From Watersipora subatra (Eukaryota; Bryozoa; Gymnolaemata; Cheilostomatida; Watersiporidae): a stretch of 64,000 bases of DNA. A model generated the notes under the pieces. The model was not told the origin of the DNA and made no database searches. It was given only the letters and a program-made list of their open reading frames with translations. Within the stretch, counting starts at the first letter, position 1; each line of letters starts with the position of its first letter. Positions 13,001 to 23,064 of the stretch are shown piece after piece. A program made the translations under genes and the position numbers. The stretch is taken from assembly GCF_963576615.1 (NCBI RefSeq), contig NC_088717.1, positions 39,138,302-39,202,301 on the forward strand, written 5' to 3'.

Positions 13001-16000
13001 CAGAACATGATTAGTGATACCCTTGTGATAGCTGGCACAGGAGTAAAAATATTCTTGAGGTTCGGGGTGAGTTGGTTTCACTTTATCTGCTTAGGTGTAT
13101 TTATTGTGCTAATAGTAGTAGAAGTTGTACCAGACTAGGTAGAAGGAAGATTAGCACTGCACTAGCTGTGAAAATGTTTGCTGTTTAAACTGTACGCAAG
13201 GCTTGGTGCTTTACATTCCCCTTTATCATCATAGCGGGCTGCCATTGTGACAATAGCTGTTTTTATTCTGATTTAATCCAACGTTTCCAGCTTGCTCTGC
13301 TATTGCTAATCTTTAACGTTTGTTACCGTTCACACCCACTTTTATTTTATTAAAGTTGCAATTTAAGACTTTCCGATTGCTCTTTCTTTTTAAGTGTGGC
13401 TACAACAGTTCTTTAGGCCAGCAATCATGCTCCATACTTTCAACATGCCTGAGTCTTTTTAAGCTTTTTTGAATATGGATCGCTGTGTGTGATGGTATTC
13501 TTGTTTTTTTCAATACATTACCCCACCACACTAACCCATCATTGCTTCTAAATATCTCTTATCACGGATGCTTGCATTTCTTCAGTTTCGATGATGTAAA
13601 CAGCGTATGTCTCAGAACTATATTGTCTATATCTGTGATCTTTATTTTTACTTCTCACTCTTTGACAAAATGTTGTAATAGCATTCTGGTCTAGCAGTAG
13701 GAGTTGTATGTTACTATGCACCAGCTGAAACATGGAAAAACAACTCCCACTGAAACCTAACTTCATGCTCAAAGATCAACATACATGTGCACGTAGGGCC
13801 TACATTTGAACTTATTGTTTTTTGCAACAAGAAACATAAGTTTTTATATTTCAATAATTTAAAATTAATCAAAGAGGGTGCTAGGATGAGGTAAAGTTAC
13901 TGTGGTTTGTTTATGCGTGTAGTTTTAGTGCTTGTACATGCTAGTGTTAGCTAGTGTGCATTTAAAGGCGATGTGACAGTCCGTATGTGTGAGCCCGTAT
14001 TTGTATAAGCCCTATATGTGCATGTGTATGTGTATGTGCATGTGCAAGCTCATGTGTTTTGGTATGTTTGCAATTGAGGATGTACAAGTATATTTGAGAA
14101 AGTGCGACTGTGTTTATCAGGTTCATCTAAGTCGGCTTGAGTGACTGTATTTTTATGAAGAATTGTTTATATGCATGCACATGTCTGTGGTCCAAATGTC
14201 TGTGCACGGAGGTCCACAAACACGTCTGGGTTTTTGTTTGTGTGTGAGTCGCTATGATGGTGACAGTGTTTTTTCTCCACAGGTTGTGACAGGGTACTAT
14301 TGTAGCGGAGGCCATTTTATGTTTTATTTGTATAGTTTATGCTCCAACATAATGTTCAATATGCAATATTGTAGAGTGTGGCAACAGAAGAGACATTTGA
14401 CAATGACCAGTTCTATAATTCAGCTGCCATTCTTCTTGGAGTGGCAAGCCTGGCCCAATGGATTGGCTTGCTCCGCTATCTCGGTTTCTTTCACAGATAT
14501 TATGTAAGTATATAGGGTTTAGAAAAAACTGTAAGATTGTTCTCTCCGAGCTTTATTCAAAACTTCAGTTCATGCAATAAATGACTTTAATACCCATCAG
14601 TGGCTTGTTTTACTCCAAACTTGGAAAAGGATTTTAGTCTTCGTCAAGCTATGCCAAACAGTTAGACTAAGACCAGCCCTGGTGGAGTGTTTGAATGTTC
14701 ATGCTGTCAGATGCTTTTGCACTTGCCTGTAGCTGTTCACCATATTGATAATCAACGATTTAAATAGCGAAAAACTAAACAAGTTTATTTCCCTGTTAAA
14801 AACTTACTGCACTCACAATATAACTTTTTAAACCATTTCAACCCAAAAAAACTTAATACAAAAGTGGTAGTCACCACAAAACTGAACTTTTTAATTTTTT
14901 GGATAGAGGATAATTTCTAAATTTCTAAGTTTGAAATTTCTAAATTTTACTAGCACTGAAAAACTACCACAACATGGCACAGGAAACCACTTTACCCAAA
15001 TGATCAAATCTAAAAACATAAACTATTAATCAATTTTTGTATTATTTTAACTAGCTAGATAGAACATTAGTTAATAAACTAACAATTTCAAGCTATCGGA
15101 TTTATTGAACTTGCAAAAGCTGCCATATTTCTACATTGATATGGAATACTAAAATGAACTGCGCATCTTTATTACTAATTCCATCAAAGTTCTGGTTGTC
15201 ACTTGCATCACCAAGGCTACTCATTTACGGTAGATTTTCTATAGGAATATCTTTTTAGTAATTATTTATCAATTAATTTGGCTATTTGTATCTCTCTTAT
15301 ATATGTGTAAGTTTTTTGTTGTAAGTAATTATCTGCAAATTTACTCGAAGTCATTCATATAGAGCTTCCTTATAGGAATATGTGATCCGATGTATGACAG
15401 TTATAACATAAATAAGAATATGTGATCCGATATATGACAGTTATAACATAAATAGGAATATGTGATCCGATATATGACAGTTATAACATAAGAACACAAC
15501 TGTGAATGAATTAAATTTTGTATGTTGAGGATGGTTGTATGTAACTATATCTGACCATTTTCACTTTTTCCATGTTACTATCTAACTTTATGATAGTTGT
15601 CTGAAGGCATCACCATAGTAATGGAAAAGCGAAATTAGACCTTGGGATTTTCTTCACTCTTTCATTAGACAATAAAATTATTCATTAAACTTATCGGTGT
15701 GAATTTTAAGAGTATCGGGACAAGCCAATAAATAGAATTAACTACGTTCACCTTCTTTTTATCTCATGAATAATTCTCAGCTTAATAGTATTTGCGAGGC
15801 TTACAAATTGAACATTTTTATACTCTAGTGCTTTGATAGTTTGCTATGATGCCGGGTAGCACAGCTAGTATGCTTATGAAAATACTTCCTAATTCAGGAT
15901 TAAATATTTTATGTTTCAGCTGTTAATACTCACAATAAACCATGCAGTTCCAGCTTTAATTCGCTTTCTGGTCTGTGGACTTACCATCTACATAGGTTTC

Positions 16001-18440
16001 ACAATTGCGGGCTGGGTCACCCTCGGACCTTACAATCCAAAGGTTTGTGAAGTGTACACCTACTTCTATATTATTCCTCCTAAACTCTATTCTGATGAGC
16101 ACTTTTTATAGTTTTAACTGTAGTACACCTACATGTATTGCTCTCCCAGTGAGAAATGGATTTGTTTGTTTCAGTTTAAAACGTTTGGATTAACGGCGGG
16201 AACTCTGTTCTCATTGATGAATGGAGATGAGCTCTATGCAACTGTGTCTATCATAAATTCAGAAGACCAACCTGTCATCGCTGTGTTTAGCGCCATATAC
16301 CTGTATTCCTACGTTATCCTTTTTATATTCGCCATTGCCAACCTGTTCATAGCTGTCATAACTGACAGCTATGAATCTATCAAGGTAGTAAAGTTAGCAA
16401 CAATAATTTTAAATATGTTCAGTTGTGATAGTGCAATTCTACTAATTTTAGTTGAATGTTATTTTATTTCTATGACTCTCTTTTTGTAATTCTACTGTAT
16501 TATGATTATTTGAATTTACACACATCATTTGTAACTATGATTACTGATATATGCAAACCTGACTTTACTAGGTTGATCATGTCCATTCTAATTTAGTTGA
16601 TGAAAATGATGCCAGGATTTCATTAACGTTTGTAAATTTATGAAACTATATTTTATTGTTTTTGCTAAATTTTAATCTTTTTAACCACTTACTTGAGTAA
16701 AATAAGTTTCAGTTAGACCCCCATTAGTGAACTTATCATAGTCACTAACTCAAAATGTTTTAGAATTCTAATTTACTTGTTGATAGACGAAACCAGAAAA
16801 TGTGAAACAGAATATTTTAGAAAATCTTTAACATCGTCAATACTCAAAATTTATTTTATGCTGCTGACCAGAGAAACTCTCAGAAAGTTTTGATTCAGAT
16901 GATTGAAACCCAATTTAGACCAACATTTTATTCATCTCAGTAACTACATTTGCAGAATTTTGTAATTGCTCAAAAGTTTGCGCAGTTAAAACACCTGCTG
17001 TTGTAAAAAAGGCTTGGCATCCATACTACACTTTATCATTCCTGACAACTTAATATCGATTCAAATATCACCTTATATTAATGAGACATCTGTGAATGCT
17101 CTTAAACGAATCTCAAATAAAGCCAATTTCAGATAGCAGGAGTTACCATGGAAATTGTAATCTGTCTAATGAGGACCATTCATTTCAATGAATCAAATAT
17201 CTGTAAATTACTTATCATTCATTAATTGCGAAAGCTTACAAACAGAGAGAGTAGCAGCTATCATTTAGAATAAACAATGACAATAAAGAAGAATACTTGG
17301 GTTCATACTTTTTGTGTTAAGTTTTGTTATAAAGAAGGTGATTGACCACCATTACCATTGTTGAAAACTTTCACTGTCTATTTAACAAAATTATTTACAT
17401 GTATATATACCGATATCGATGAGAAGGATTTTTAGTTGCCTACTAACAACAATATCATTTGTATTGACAGAGTGGTGAATGCTTCAAAAAGACATTTTTA
17501 CAACACTTCGTTGATGACACCCTGGTTGTTGTTGGTAAAACTAAAGACAAAAATAAAAAGGTTTATGAGAATCAAACAGCTGAAGAGGTCGATGATCAGT
17601 ATGGAGTACTTTCCACATTTCTTTGTTGCTTTGACCGATGTGTGCATCATGACGCAAACGTTACCAAATTAGAGGTAAGTATCTCAACCTTAGATGTGAA
17701 CGCTACTTACTCTTTGGTAATGGCATTCTTTGACAGGTCACTTTAGCACTGCCTTGTAAAAATAACACAACTGAAATGTGTATGCTACTAGTTCTTAAAA
17801 AGTTCTCTATCTTAAAATATTTGAATATTTTCAACACTGTGCAAAGGAGGCAATTAGAAAAACTACAACAGAGTTTAAAAGTATAATTGTCAAAACATGA
17901 AAAAGTAAAATGTTCTATATAATTGATAAGCGGTTTTACATTTTAGCTGACGATAGTGTTGGCTATATAAAACCTAAGACCTGGTACCTGATGATATGAG
18001 CTCTGCTGATCTGCAAAAGTAACAAAAAATAAGTAATCTGTTTTATAGATTGAAAGTATCATGCAAAAAATTGATTAGATGGCAAACTTTAATGTATATT
18101 TTTCATAATTGACTAGTCTTCTGCAGAAATTGAGTAGATATTATTTATAACTTACCAAGCATGAGAATGACAGTCTCATTGGCAATGATATTTTAGAAAT
18201 ATTAAAAGACAATGTAACTATTGATGCTGTACTACTGATAATTAATGGTATTCTAATGTTTCATATCTAACCAGACAAATAAAAATATTTTTAATTTTCA
18301 TCGTGAAATGCAGAAAGTAAAAAGAAACTAAAGGATACCGGTGCTGCAGATTATATTATTGTTTTACATATTTATGTTTGTAGGATGAACAAGACTTTGA
18401 TTTGAGAACTTTAGACACTGAGTTGGAGAAGGCTATGTAA
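966..18440 (+). CDS. Mucolipin (TRPML) cation channel, 16-exon gene model
   Basis: Complete coding model joined from 16 GT-AG exons: 966-1074, 1921-2057, 2367-2495, 2792-2915, 6381-6448, 7437-7572, 8936-9116, 9439-9550, 9765-9891, 12091-12206, 12917-13066, 14375-14503, 15920-16042, 16175-16384, 17471-17674 and 18384-18440. Phases agree at every join and the product is about 703 residues (human mucolipins about 550-580). Mucolipins are six-transmembrane cation channels of late endosomes and lysosomes that release Ca2+ and other cations. Seen here: S1 about residues 111-129, a luminal domain between S1 and S2 with paired cysteines and N-glycosylation sequons, S2 about 384-400, S3 436-460, S4 478-500, S5 515-540, a pore loop with NGDELY at 563-568, S6 580-608, and a cysteine cluster in the tail (FLCCFDRC). 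The start is the first Met after an in-frame stop at 870-872. Least certain: exon 7's acceptor and the untranslated ends. The family call rests on recognised similarity, not a search. Confidence 0.9.
1921..2057 (+). CDS. Mucolipin exon 2
   Basis: Encodes residues 37-82 of the cytosolic N-terminus, including a basic run (RHQFQRKRP). It enters in phase 1 and leaves in phase 0 at gtaatc. Weak family similarity, but it joins in frame to the conserved exon 3. Confidence 0.75.
2367..2495 (+). CDS. Mucolipin exon 3 (pre-S1 and start of S1)
   Basis: Encodes residues 83-125. The segment [17 protein letters not shown] matches the conserved mucolipin pre-S1 motif (an FF/FY pair followed by a Cys and a basic stretch), then runs into the S1 helix ([14 protein letters not shown]). 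Phase 0 at both ends. Confidence 0.92.
2792..2915 (+). CDS. Mucolipin exon 4 (end of S1, start of luminal domain)
   Basis: Encodes residues 126-166. The tail [12 protein letters not shown] aligns with the family motif of the form IAFRHLFL, and the spacing from exon 3 matches human mucolipin without a gap, so no exon is missing here. Phase 0 in, phase 1 out. Confidence 0.92.
2950..3120. repeat. Short tandem duplication, three imperfect units
   Basis: A unit of about 60 bp built on 'ctataaggaagtatttt...acaatgttagtgaatgta...tgtcaaatggcacag' occurs about three times in mucolipin intron 4. The last copy runs into the MITE that follows. Confidence 0.7.
3137..3825. mobile_element. 689-bp MITE with 30-bp terminal inverted repeats
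   Basis: Both ends carry the same ~30-bp inverted repeat, starting CACTATGTTTCCATGATGCG and running through GCAGTGCTTCG. The right copy is the exact reverse complement over that length. The interior has further GC-rich GCGCAGTG blocks, giving the element a different base composition from its flanks. No transposase is encoded. I could not see a clear target-site duplication, so the superfamily is left open. It lies in mucolipin intron 4. Confidence 0.8.
3985..4445. repeat. 55-bp tandem repeat, about eight copies
   Basis: Unit of 55 bp containing 'cagtcagtagggatacatag' and 'taaatatgtaatacatgtat'. Copies differ at a few positions (agtcag/agacag, taggt/tacgt), and these variants alternate in pairs. 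Intronic; every frame has stops. Confidence 0.93.
4450..5849. other. Intron 4 of mucolipin, no gene seen
   Basis: AT-rich intron sequence. I see no exon fitting the mucolipin frame, and exon 5 continues exon 4 in phase, so none is required. Confidence 0.5.
5850..6105. repeat. 40-bp tandem repeat, about six copies
   Basis: Unit of 40 bp built on 'tctgttgtgattggatcata' followed by 'gactcactcacttaga'. The first copies are the most diverged. It lies about 275 bp upstream of mucolipin exon 5. Confidence 0.9.
6381..6448 (+). CDS. Mucolipin exon 5 (luminal)
   Basis: Short exon for residues 167-189 ([19 protein letters not shown]), matching the family's Y-T/S-R-E-x-L-Y-x-x-I motif in the luminal domain. 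Phase 1 in, phase 0 out. Confidence 0.92.
7437..7572 (+). CDS. Mucolipin exon 6 (luminal, glycosylation sites)
   Basis: Encodes residues 190-234, beginning [12 protein letters not shown]. It contains two N-glycosylation sequons (NDT, NMT). The acceptor is the cag at 7434-7436; the nearer cag at 7442-7444 would give an immediate stop. Ends in phase 1 at gtaagt. Confidence 0.87.
7885..8355. repeat. Degenerate purine-rich repeat (tatggaaatg family)
   Basis: Imperfect short repeat of 'tatggaaatg' and 'gaaataatatggaaatgag' units, strongly purine-biased on the + strand. It runs directly into the TG-rich microsatellite to its right. Confidence 0.88.
8357..8711. repeat. Compound (TG)n / (TATG)n microsatellite
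   Basis: About 355 bp of alternating purine-pyrimidine sequence, grading from TGCG/TG-rich to TATG/TATA-rich. It gives long open frames on both strands, which are artefacts of composition. Lies in mucolipin intron 6. Confidence 0.97.
8936..9116 (+). CDS. Mucolipin exon 7 (luminal, variable part)
   Basis: Encodes about 60 acidic luminal residues with three cysteines (one in QGCVF, two in [11 protein letters not shown]) and the sequons NCT and NET. The 3' end is firm (phase 2, donor gtctag). The start is less certain: the aag at 8933-8935 fits the phase, whereas the cag at 8941-8943 would not. Confidence 0.72.
9170..9375. repeat. 31-bp tandem repeat, 6-7 copies
   Basis: Unit of 31 bp, 'attacctacagctgcaataa' plus 'tcaataaatac'. 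It starts about 50 bp after mucolipin exon 7 and ends about 60 bp before exon 8, so it fills most of intron 7. Confidence 0.92.
9439..9550 (+). CDS. Mucolipin exon 8 (luminal)
   Basis: Encodes [15 protein letters not shown] followed by a segment ending VECVQFKIT. It corresponds to the family's beta-strand segment around 'FRLKTINLQ ... DCYTF', including the conserved luminal cysteine. Phase 2 in, phase 0 out at gtaagt. Confidence 0.9.
9765..9891 (+). CDS. Mucolipin exon 9 (luminal, before S2)
   Basis: Encodes residues 333-374, beginning [16 protein letters not shown]. It aligns with the family's I-x-F-D-N ... G-x-I-x-I-x-L motif, followed by DMRTC, which supplies the partner of the conserved cysteine pair. 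Phase 0 in, phase 1 out, exactly matching exon 10. Confidence 0.9.
9921..9952. repeat. Near-perfect hairpin in mucolipin intron 9
   Basis: 'gtttgatcctttttctaaaa' followed by 'aaagaatcaaac' folds back on itself with one mismatch. The same core palindrome (gattctttttct / aaaaaaagaatc) recurs at 10153-10176, 200 bp away, next to a dispersed repeat. Confidence 0.7.
9961..10065. repeat. Dispersed repeat, copy 1
   Basis: About 100 bp starting 'actaaaatgaactgcacatc' recurs almost unchanged at 15148-15250, same orientation, in another intron of the same gene. Probably part of a non-autonomous element whose ends I cannot define. Confidence 0.75.
10581..11519. mobile_element. ~0.94-kb long-inverted-repeat element, copy 1
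   Basis: The outer ~150 bp on each side are inverted copies of each other (left: 'ggttgacttg', 'attcacattacagttatttg', 'cttactctgctgtgttg'). A second copy lies at 62318-63229. The interior is about 600 bp without a coding frame. The structure is that of a non-autonomous DNA transposon (MITE). It sits in mucolipin intron 9 and does not disturb the reading frame. No target duplication was identified with confidence. Confidence 0.85.
12091..12206 (+). CDS. Mucolipin exon 10 (S2)
   Basis: Encodes residues 376-413. [20 protein letters not shown] is the S2 helix and matches the family pattern (F-D-x-V-V-I-L-x-C-x-x-S-F-L-L-C). Good pyrimidine tract before the acceptor. Ends in phase 0. Confidence 0.93.
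12917..13066 (+). CDS. Mucolipin exon 11 (S2-S3 linker and S3)
   Basis: Encodes residues 414-463. [20 protein letters not shown] matches the family's 'F-x-N-G-W-Y-I ... S-D-V-L-T-I' S3 motif. Phase 0 at both ends, donor gtgagt. Confidence 0.94.
14375..14503 (+). CDS. Mucolipin exon 12 (S4)
   Basis: Encodes residues 464-506. [20 protein letters not shown], followed by GFFHRYY, is the strongly conserved S4 and S4-S5 linker of mucolipins. Phase 0 at both ends, donor gtaagt. Confidence 0.95.
15148..15250. repeat. Dispersed repeat, copy 2
   Basis: Second copy of the 100-bp repeat seen at 9961-10065, with a handful of substitutions. Both end in 'tttctataggaatat', after which the flanks differ. 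Confidence 0.75.
15375..15491. repeat. 40-bp tandem repeat, three copies
   Basis: Three copies of a 40-bp unit, 'gaatatgtgatccgatatat' then 'gacagttataacataaat', in mucolipin intron 12. Confidence 0.92.
15853..15868 (+). mobile_element. Solitary Helitron-like 3' end
   Basis: 'gccgggtagcacagctag' followed by T closely matches the 3' end of the Helitron-type element at 58064-58259 (cgccggtaagcacagctag-T). The matching 5' end was not found, so only the terminus is called. It lies about 50 bp before mucolipin exon 13. Confidence 0.5.
15920..16042 (+). CDS. Mucolipin exon 13 (S5)
   Basis: Encodes residues 507-547: [16 protein letters not shown], then an S5 helix ending [16 protein letters not shown]. 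This is a near match to the family's S5 and outer pore (G-W-I-V-L-G-P-Y). Phase 0 at both ends. Confidence 0.96.
16175..16384 (+). CDS. Mucolipin exon 14 (pore and S6)
   Basis: Encodes residues 548-617. The pore helix and filter read [13 protein letters not shown] where vertebrate mucolipins have NGDDMF, so the second filter acid is Glu. S6 follows and ends [13 protein letters not shown], the conserved gate-distal segment. Phase 0 at both ends. Confidence 0.96.
17471..17674 (+). CDS. Mucolipin exon 15 (cytosolic tail)
   Basis: Encodes residues 618-685 of the tail, with a lysine-rich stretch and the cysteine cluster FLCCFDRC, which corresponds in position to the palmitoylated CCC-type cluster of vertebrate mucolipins. 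Lipidation itself is an inference. Phase 0, donor gtaagt. Confidence 0.88.
18384..18440 (+). CDS. Mucolipin exon 16 (terminal, stop TAA)
   Basis: Encodes the last 18 residues, ending ELEKAM, then TAA. It joins exon 15 in phase 0 and has a normal tttgtag acceptor. The acidic end is not diagnostic, so support is positional. Confidence 0.8.
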   Translation, partial: DEQDFDLRTLDTELEKAM

Positions 18441-18788
18441 AATCCTTCTATTGAAGATATCTTTCTACAAACTGTATAATGAAAGGTTTTTTGTATTTTA
18501 TCTATAGATGAAGTTCAATTAATCAAACCCCAGCAACTAGAGTATAGTAGATGAGCTTTAAACTGTTGATTAATAGTGCTAGTTTGCAGATAACTAATTC
18601 CAGAGATGATTTAACTTGCTTCCTAAATTTCTACTCATAAGTTGAAGAAATGTAAACAAACTTTGCTTAACTCATTGAAATTAACATAATGGGTTGACCA
18701 TATAACCTCACTTCTGTTTTATGAGGTTAGCATTTCTTCAAATGAGCCCAGCTCAATTTATTTACCAATGGAATGCTTGCTATGGATA

Positions 18789-18794
18789 AATAAA
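18789..18794 (+). terminator. Candidate polyadenylation signal of the mucolipin gene
   Basis: An AATAAA hexamer about 350 bp after the stop codon. The true cleavage site cannot be told from sequence alone, and AATAAA is common in such AT-rich DNA. Confidence 0.3.
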
Positions 18795-18799
18795 AAGTT

Positions 18800-21640
18800 A
18801 GAACAAACACAGGTTATGTTCATAATTGGCAAAAGTAGTTTTTAGCTCAAAATTGCCTGAATGAGCAGAAAGCCTATGATTTTTTGCTGCTTCAATGATG
18901 GTCAGCGAGCCAGAGATTATTCAGTGTTACAGAAGACTGCTTTAATAATCACAAACTATTTCAACCTGCGATGAAGGTCGCATTAGAGCGCTGTGACAAA
19001 AGTACCAAATGAGGTTAGGTAGAATAAACAGTGCAATAATCTGGGTGGCTGTGGAAAGAGAATTGTGTTCAGATGTAGAATCATACTATAGTGGAGAGGA
19101 AAATGGCAGAACTGGCAAGGGTCTTTGGAACAAGTGCTTTGTGATGTCCGCGTAACTTGCTGCTTGAAGTACATCCTTAAATACTGTACTAGTGAGAAGC
19201 CACCCTGGCTAGAAAGTTGTTCCCACACTTTCAGCATTGGTGGTGAACGTGTGCTCAAAAGTGGCCCTGAAGCTTCTTTAGGTGAGATCATTTCCTAGAG
19301 CATCTTTCGGGCACAACTTAATTATAGCAGCATGTGTTCACAGAGTAGAAAATGAGTGGAGTTGAGAAAGCAAGAGTCCAAACGAATTTACCTGTCCAGA
19401 GGAAAAATAATCTACCTGAATGGTTATCACCGCTACCTTCACTAACTGTAGGAGCACTCTAAAGAAAAACTTTCTTGACTTCAAGTTCTATTTCACACAG
19501 AATGTCTCGAGTGAGTTAAAAAAGAAAATATAATAATTACTGATTTATGAAGAAATAAAATCTCTGACTAAACGAGACAACAAGCGAGCGCAATTGCCTG
19601 TTTTGCTTACTGAGTTCTTCCCAACAATCATTTCCAATGCTAGTAAGCTGAATAATTATGTTGGTTAAAATGAGTGAGAAACGAAAATGATATGAAAGTA
19701 AAACTAACTTGTTTACATTTTAAAACAATTAAAGCAGTTGTTCATATTATAGCATTTATCATGGTTTGGTATTATGAAATGCTTTTCATTAAAAAAATGC
19801 TATTGAAGTCTTGAACCTTTTTGTCAACCTATCATAAATACTTATATTAAATCAATGTTGGTAGGCCTACAATCTGCATTTTAGTTTAATATATAGAGTG
19901 AGTACAATATTTTTTCACTATTTCGTTAACGTTAAACTAGATAAATATCTCTTGTTGTATGCTAAAACTTATAGTTCATCCTTACCAAGTCTCCTGGTTT
20001 GGCCGGACTCTCCAGTTTTTTAAGTCAGTCTCCCTTTTTCACAAAATATCACTTTTTCCTCCAGCTTTTTCAATAAAAATAGTGGTTTAATTTTTTTACT
20101 TGTTGTTTCCCTTTTGTTTACTATGTAGTTGTGAGCTTGCATCAACATACAAAATTAGCAACAATAAAACAGATTGCTATTAAACCGTATGCCTGCCATA
20201 AAACCTGGGCTATTTAGATTTAGCAACATTGATGTCTAATGATTTGCTCTGCAGTTTTTCTATCAATAAACAAAGACTATACATGGAGCTGTGACAAATC
20301 ATTGTCAAACGACCATGACCTCACAATGATAGTAGAGTACGTGAACATTGAATAAAATTGTAGAAGGGCCTCCTATGTAGGTACTACTGAGCTTAAAATC
20401 CCTGGATAGCAATCATGTGACTTTTACATTGATAGAGATACGTAATGCATGCGCCATATTGGCTAGCTAATCATGTACTAGTTGTGTTTGTAAACAAACA
20501 GTGAAAAATGACAGAAACGTACATGTTGAATAGTTATTTTCCACCTGAGTGTTAATGAAAACTCTTTCTACACAACATTTAGAATGCCCTGATAGAAGAA
20601 AACCTATTTACAACATATGTAGGGTTATATAATAAATGATAAGTAGATGTAAAATCGTGGACCACATTATTCATACAAACTGTTGTATTACAGATGCATA
20701 AACCCAGCAAATGATATATTCAGGCAAATAACAACTGTTACATTATATTAAAAATTATATTACATATGCATAAACCATAATGGAGAAACTTAGCACATGA
20801 AGTATTTTGATAAAAACAACACATAGGTATGCTGCCAAAACAGAAACTGTTTTCAAGATTTAAGTGATAATAGCTTATGAATGTATGATATGTATAATAC
20901 AGTATCTGTAAAAGATGGAATGAACTACTGCAACAACTAAACGGAAATTAAAAACAGTTGTAATAGAGAGTAATCAAAATAATGCAAACAAGGAAATGCA
21001 GGCATTAGTGTAATCAGATGATTAAACTTATACAAACACGTTACAGAAACTGTGTAGAAGGAGATTTGTATACCACTGGATACTGAGCCAAGGTGCATCA
21101 TAGTTTCTTAGAGCTAAATCAGATTAGAAATAGCAGCACAACAACAACTGCAGATGAATATTACAGTGATTACATTGTTACTGGCCTTTAAAAAGTACTG
21201 CTTTAGTATTTTATGCCGCAAAGATGCACCTTGCAGTTTGAATGTACGATTTTAGCATAATGAGGCTGTCGGAGATCATAAAACGACTGAATAAGGTTTT
21301 CTATCAGTGAAGCAGTGGTTGGATATGCCATATGCTGTGTTCGTAAGGTGCTTCCCAAGACATAGCACATGACTAGATCCAACACTACTGATAACATACA
21401 CCATACAAAGGAGTGGATCTGGCTTTGCATTAATACGAAAGTATCGATCTGCAACTAGCAGGATCCTGATGACACCGTCTGATGGACGCACCAATCCTCC
21501 ATTGTTTTTTAGCTCGAATAAAGTATAGAGATGTCAGTACTGGATATATTTGACTTAGTGGTAACCAGCGACTGACGACCAATGTCACGTGACAGCACTT
21601 TAGTTAGCTTTTGCACAATGTAGCCAGCTATATAGACAAT
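18800..21640. other. Intergenic stretch without a supported gene
   Basis: AT-rich sequence downstream of mucolipin. A 102-codon open frame (18983-19291, minus) has no recognisable family. No terminal repeats or long tandem arrays were seen. Confidence 0.4.
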
Positions 21641-21648
21641 ACTTTTAC

Positions 21649-21848
21649 CTATAACAGAAATTTGACATCTGAAATCATTGTGAGCTCCAAAAACTGATCA
21701 ACTTCTGAAGTAGTCTGTATGATGAGAATCTCGTTTTGAGCAGTAAAATTACCTGTCTTACCAGCATCTGATTCTGCACCACATTTGCTGATAAATTTGC
21801 GAAAGGTAGCCTTAACCTGAGTAACGGTATGATTATTATTCCAACCAC
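21649..21848 (-). pseudogene. P-element (THAP9-like) transposase C-terminal remnant
   Basis: A minus-strand exon-like segment open for 65 codons to a TAG. It begins GGWNNNHTVTQVKATFRKF and continues through GKTGNFTAQNEI. The motif G-G-W-N-x-N-x-T-x-x-Q-x-K-A-x-[FY]-[RK]-K is recurrent in the C-terminal region of P-element/THAP9-type transposases. A tag acceptor precedes it. Upstream on the same strand are a linker exon and THAP-like segments, but the catalytic core is absent. Its phase does not fit the linker exon exactly, so this reads as a decayed or internally deleted copy. Confidence 0.6.
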
Positions 21849-22167
21849 CTAAACAAAAGCATTAATTATAACAATTACATAAAATCAACAAAAATGAATG
21901 TTTTATTCACATAAACATAGTCACCTTAATATACAACAATACAGCTAATGAAATAAGCAAAAATAAAATAGGTAACAATGCTACCATATCGCTATCTAAA
22001 ATGAAAGTGTGGCAATTTTCACTGGAAGTCATTCACACACATCTTAGGCATAAAGCTTAATGGAAATTTCTGAATCAGCATGGATCAAAAATAGATTGCG
22101 TTCATTAGATTATTTCAATAGAAATTACAACAAACAAATTGCAGAAATACTGCAAAGAAGTACTAAC

Positions 22168-22284
22168 CATTGCCACAGATGCATTACTAGAGAAATTCAC
22201 ATCAACATCTTCTGATAAGCTGCAGACATATTCATAAGCACTTCCTGTGGCAGCTGTCGCTGTTTTGTGTGCTGTTTGAGGTTT
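22168..22284 (-). pseudogene. Linker exon of the THAP/P-like relic
   Basis: A 39-codon open segment (KPQTAHKTATAATGSAYEYV, then an acidic stretch) between a tttcag acceptor and a gttagt donor. It joins in phase 0 to the THAP-like segment ending at 22400, as expected of the basic linker that follows a THAP domain. Confidence 0.45.
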
Positions 22285-22399
22285 CTGAAATATTGTTAGA
22301 TATATCTATTTCAAGTTGAACAACCTAGCAGCACTGTGCTTGACAATATTGTTTAGAATTCAGTCATTGAAAATCACCATTTTACACTGAAAAATAAAC

Positions 22400-22505
22400 C
22401 TTTAAATGACTGGGCAGTGTAAACAGTGTGGGCACAGCATCTGGTTTCAGTCCAACACTTCGACTTGTTCTGTCAAAACATGTTGGTGAAATGTTCGTTG
22501 CAGAT
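22400..22505 (-). pseudogene. THAP zinc-finger C-terminal half, frameshifted
   Basis: The segment CFDRTSRSVGLKPDAVPTLF carries the THAP signature (a basic patch and the A-V-P-T-[LI]-F motif), followed by TLPSHLK at a possible donor. Just upstream, one frame over, is ICNEHFT, matching the C-x-x-H-F zinc-ligand motif. The single-base offset between them breaks the domain. THAP domains bind DNA and are fused to P-element transposases. Confidence 0.65.
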
Positions 22506-23064
22506 AGGTGCCCAAGGAACAGGCTTATTAATTTTTCTGCAGTTGCGATACTATTGTAAATAACTAGAGTTCTCAGTTACTTTGTTTGTAAATCTAAAAA
22601 TCAAAATGAAACTAGTAGTTAGCTACCAACAGTAAGAATAAAAATAGCATTATTACTCTTATCTCCTTACTGCTAGCTGTATCCAGGTACAACAATAAAT
22701 AATAGTATAGAAACTACAAACACTTTTTTCAAATGTTTATTTAGAAATAGTGCGATAGTTTGTAGTTCCTAAATATTAATATAATAAAAATTTCAAATAT
22801 AAATAATAGAAACCTTTACTCTGAAGGAAGAAAAAGTTCACTCACTAGCTTATAAATCTATCTAATCAGCGACAACATACAGTCAAACTTGTAGACTCAG
22901 TATACGGACACTGATCGACTCTCACTCACCCAGTGACTAGTGTGGTAGAACTAACTCATGGCAGTACTAACTAGCAGTATCAGCACAACTAGTAGTAGTC
23001 GTAGACTTTAGCAATAGTAATAGAACTAGTAGTAAAAGTGACTCACTTGTGAAATGTCATGCCC

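Noticed and set aside
18983..19291. A 102-codon minus-strand gene
   Set aside because: No recognisable domain, no supporting neighbours and composition like the flanks.
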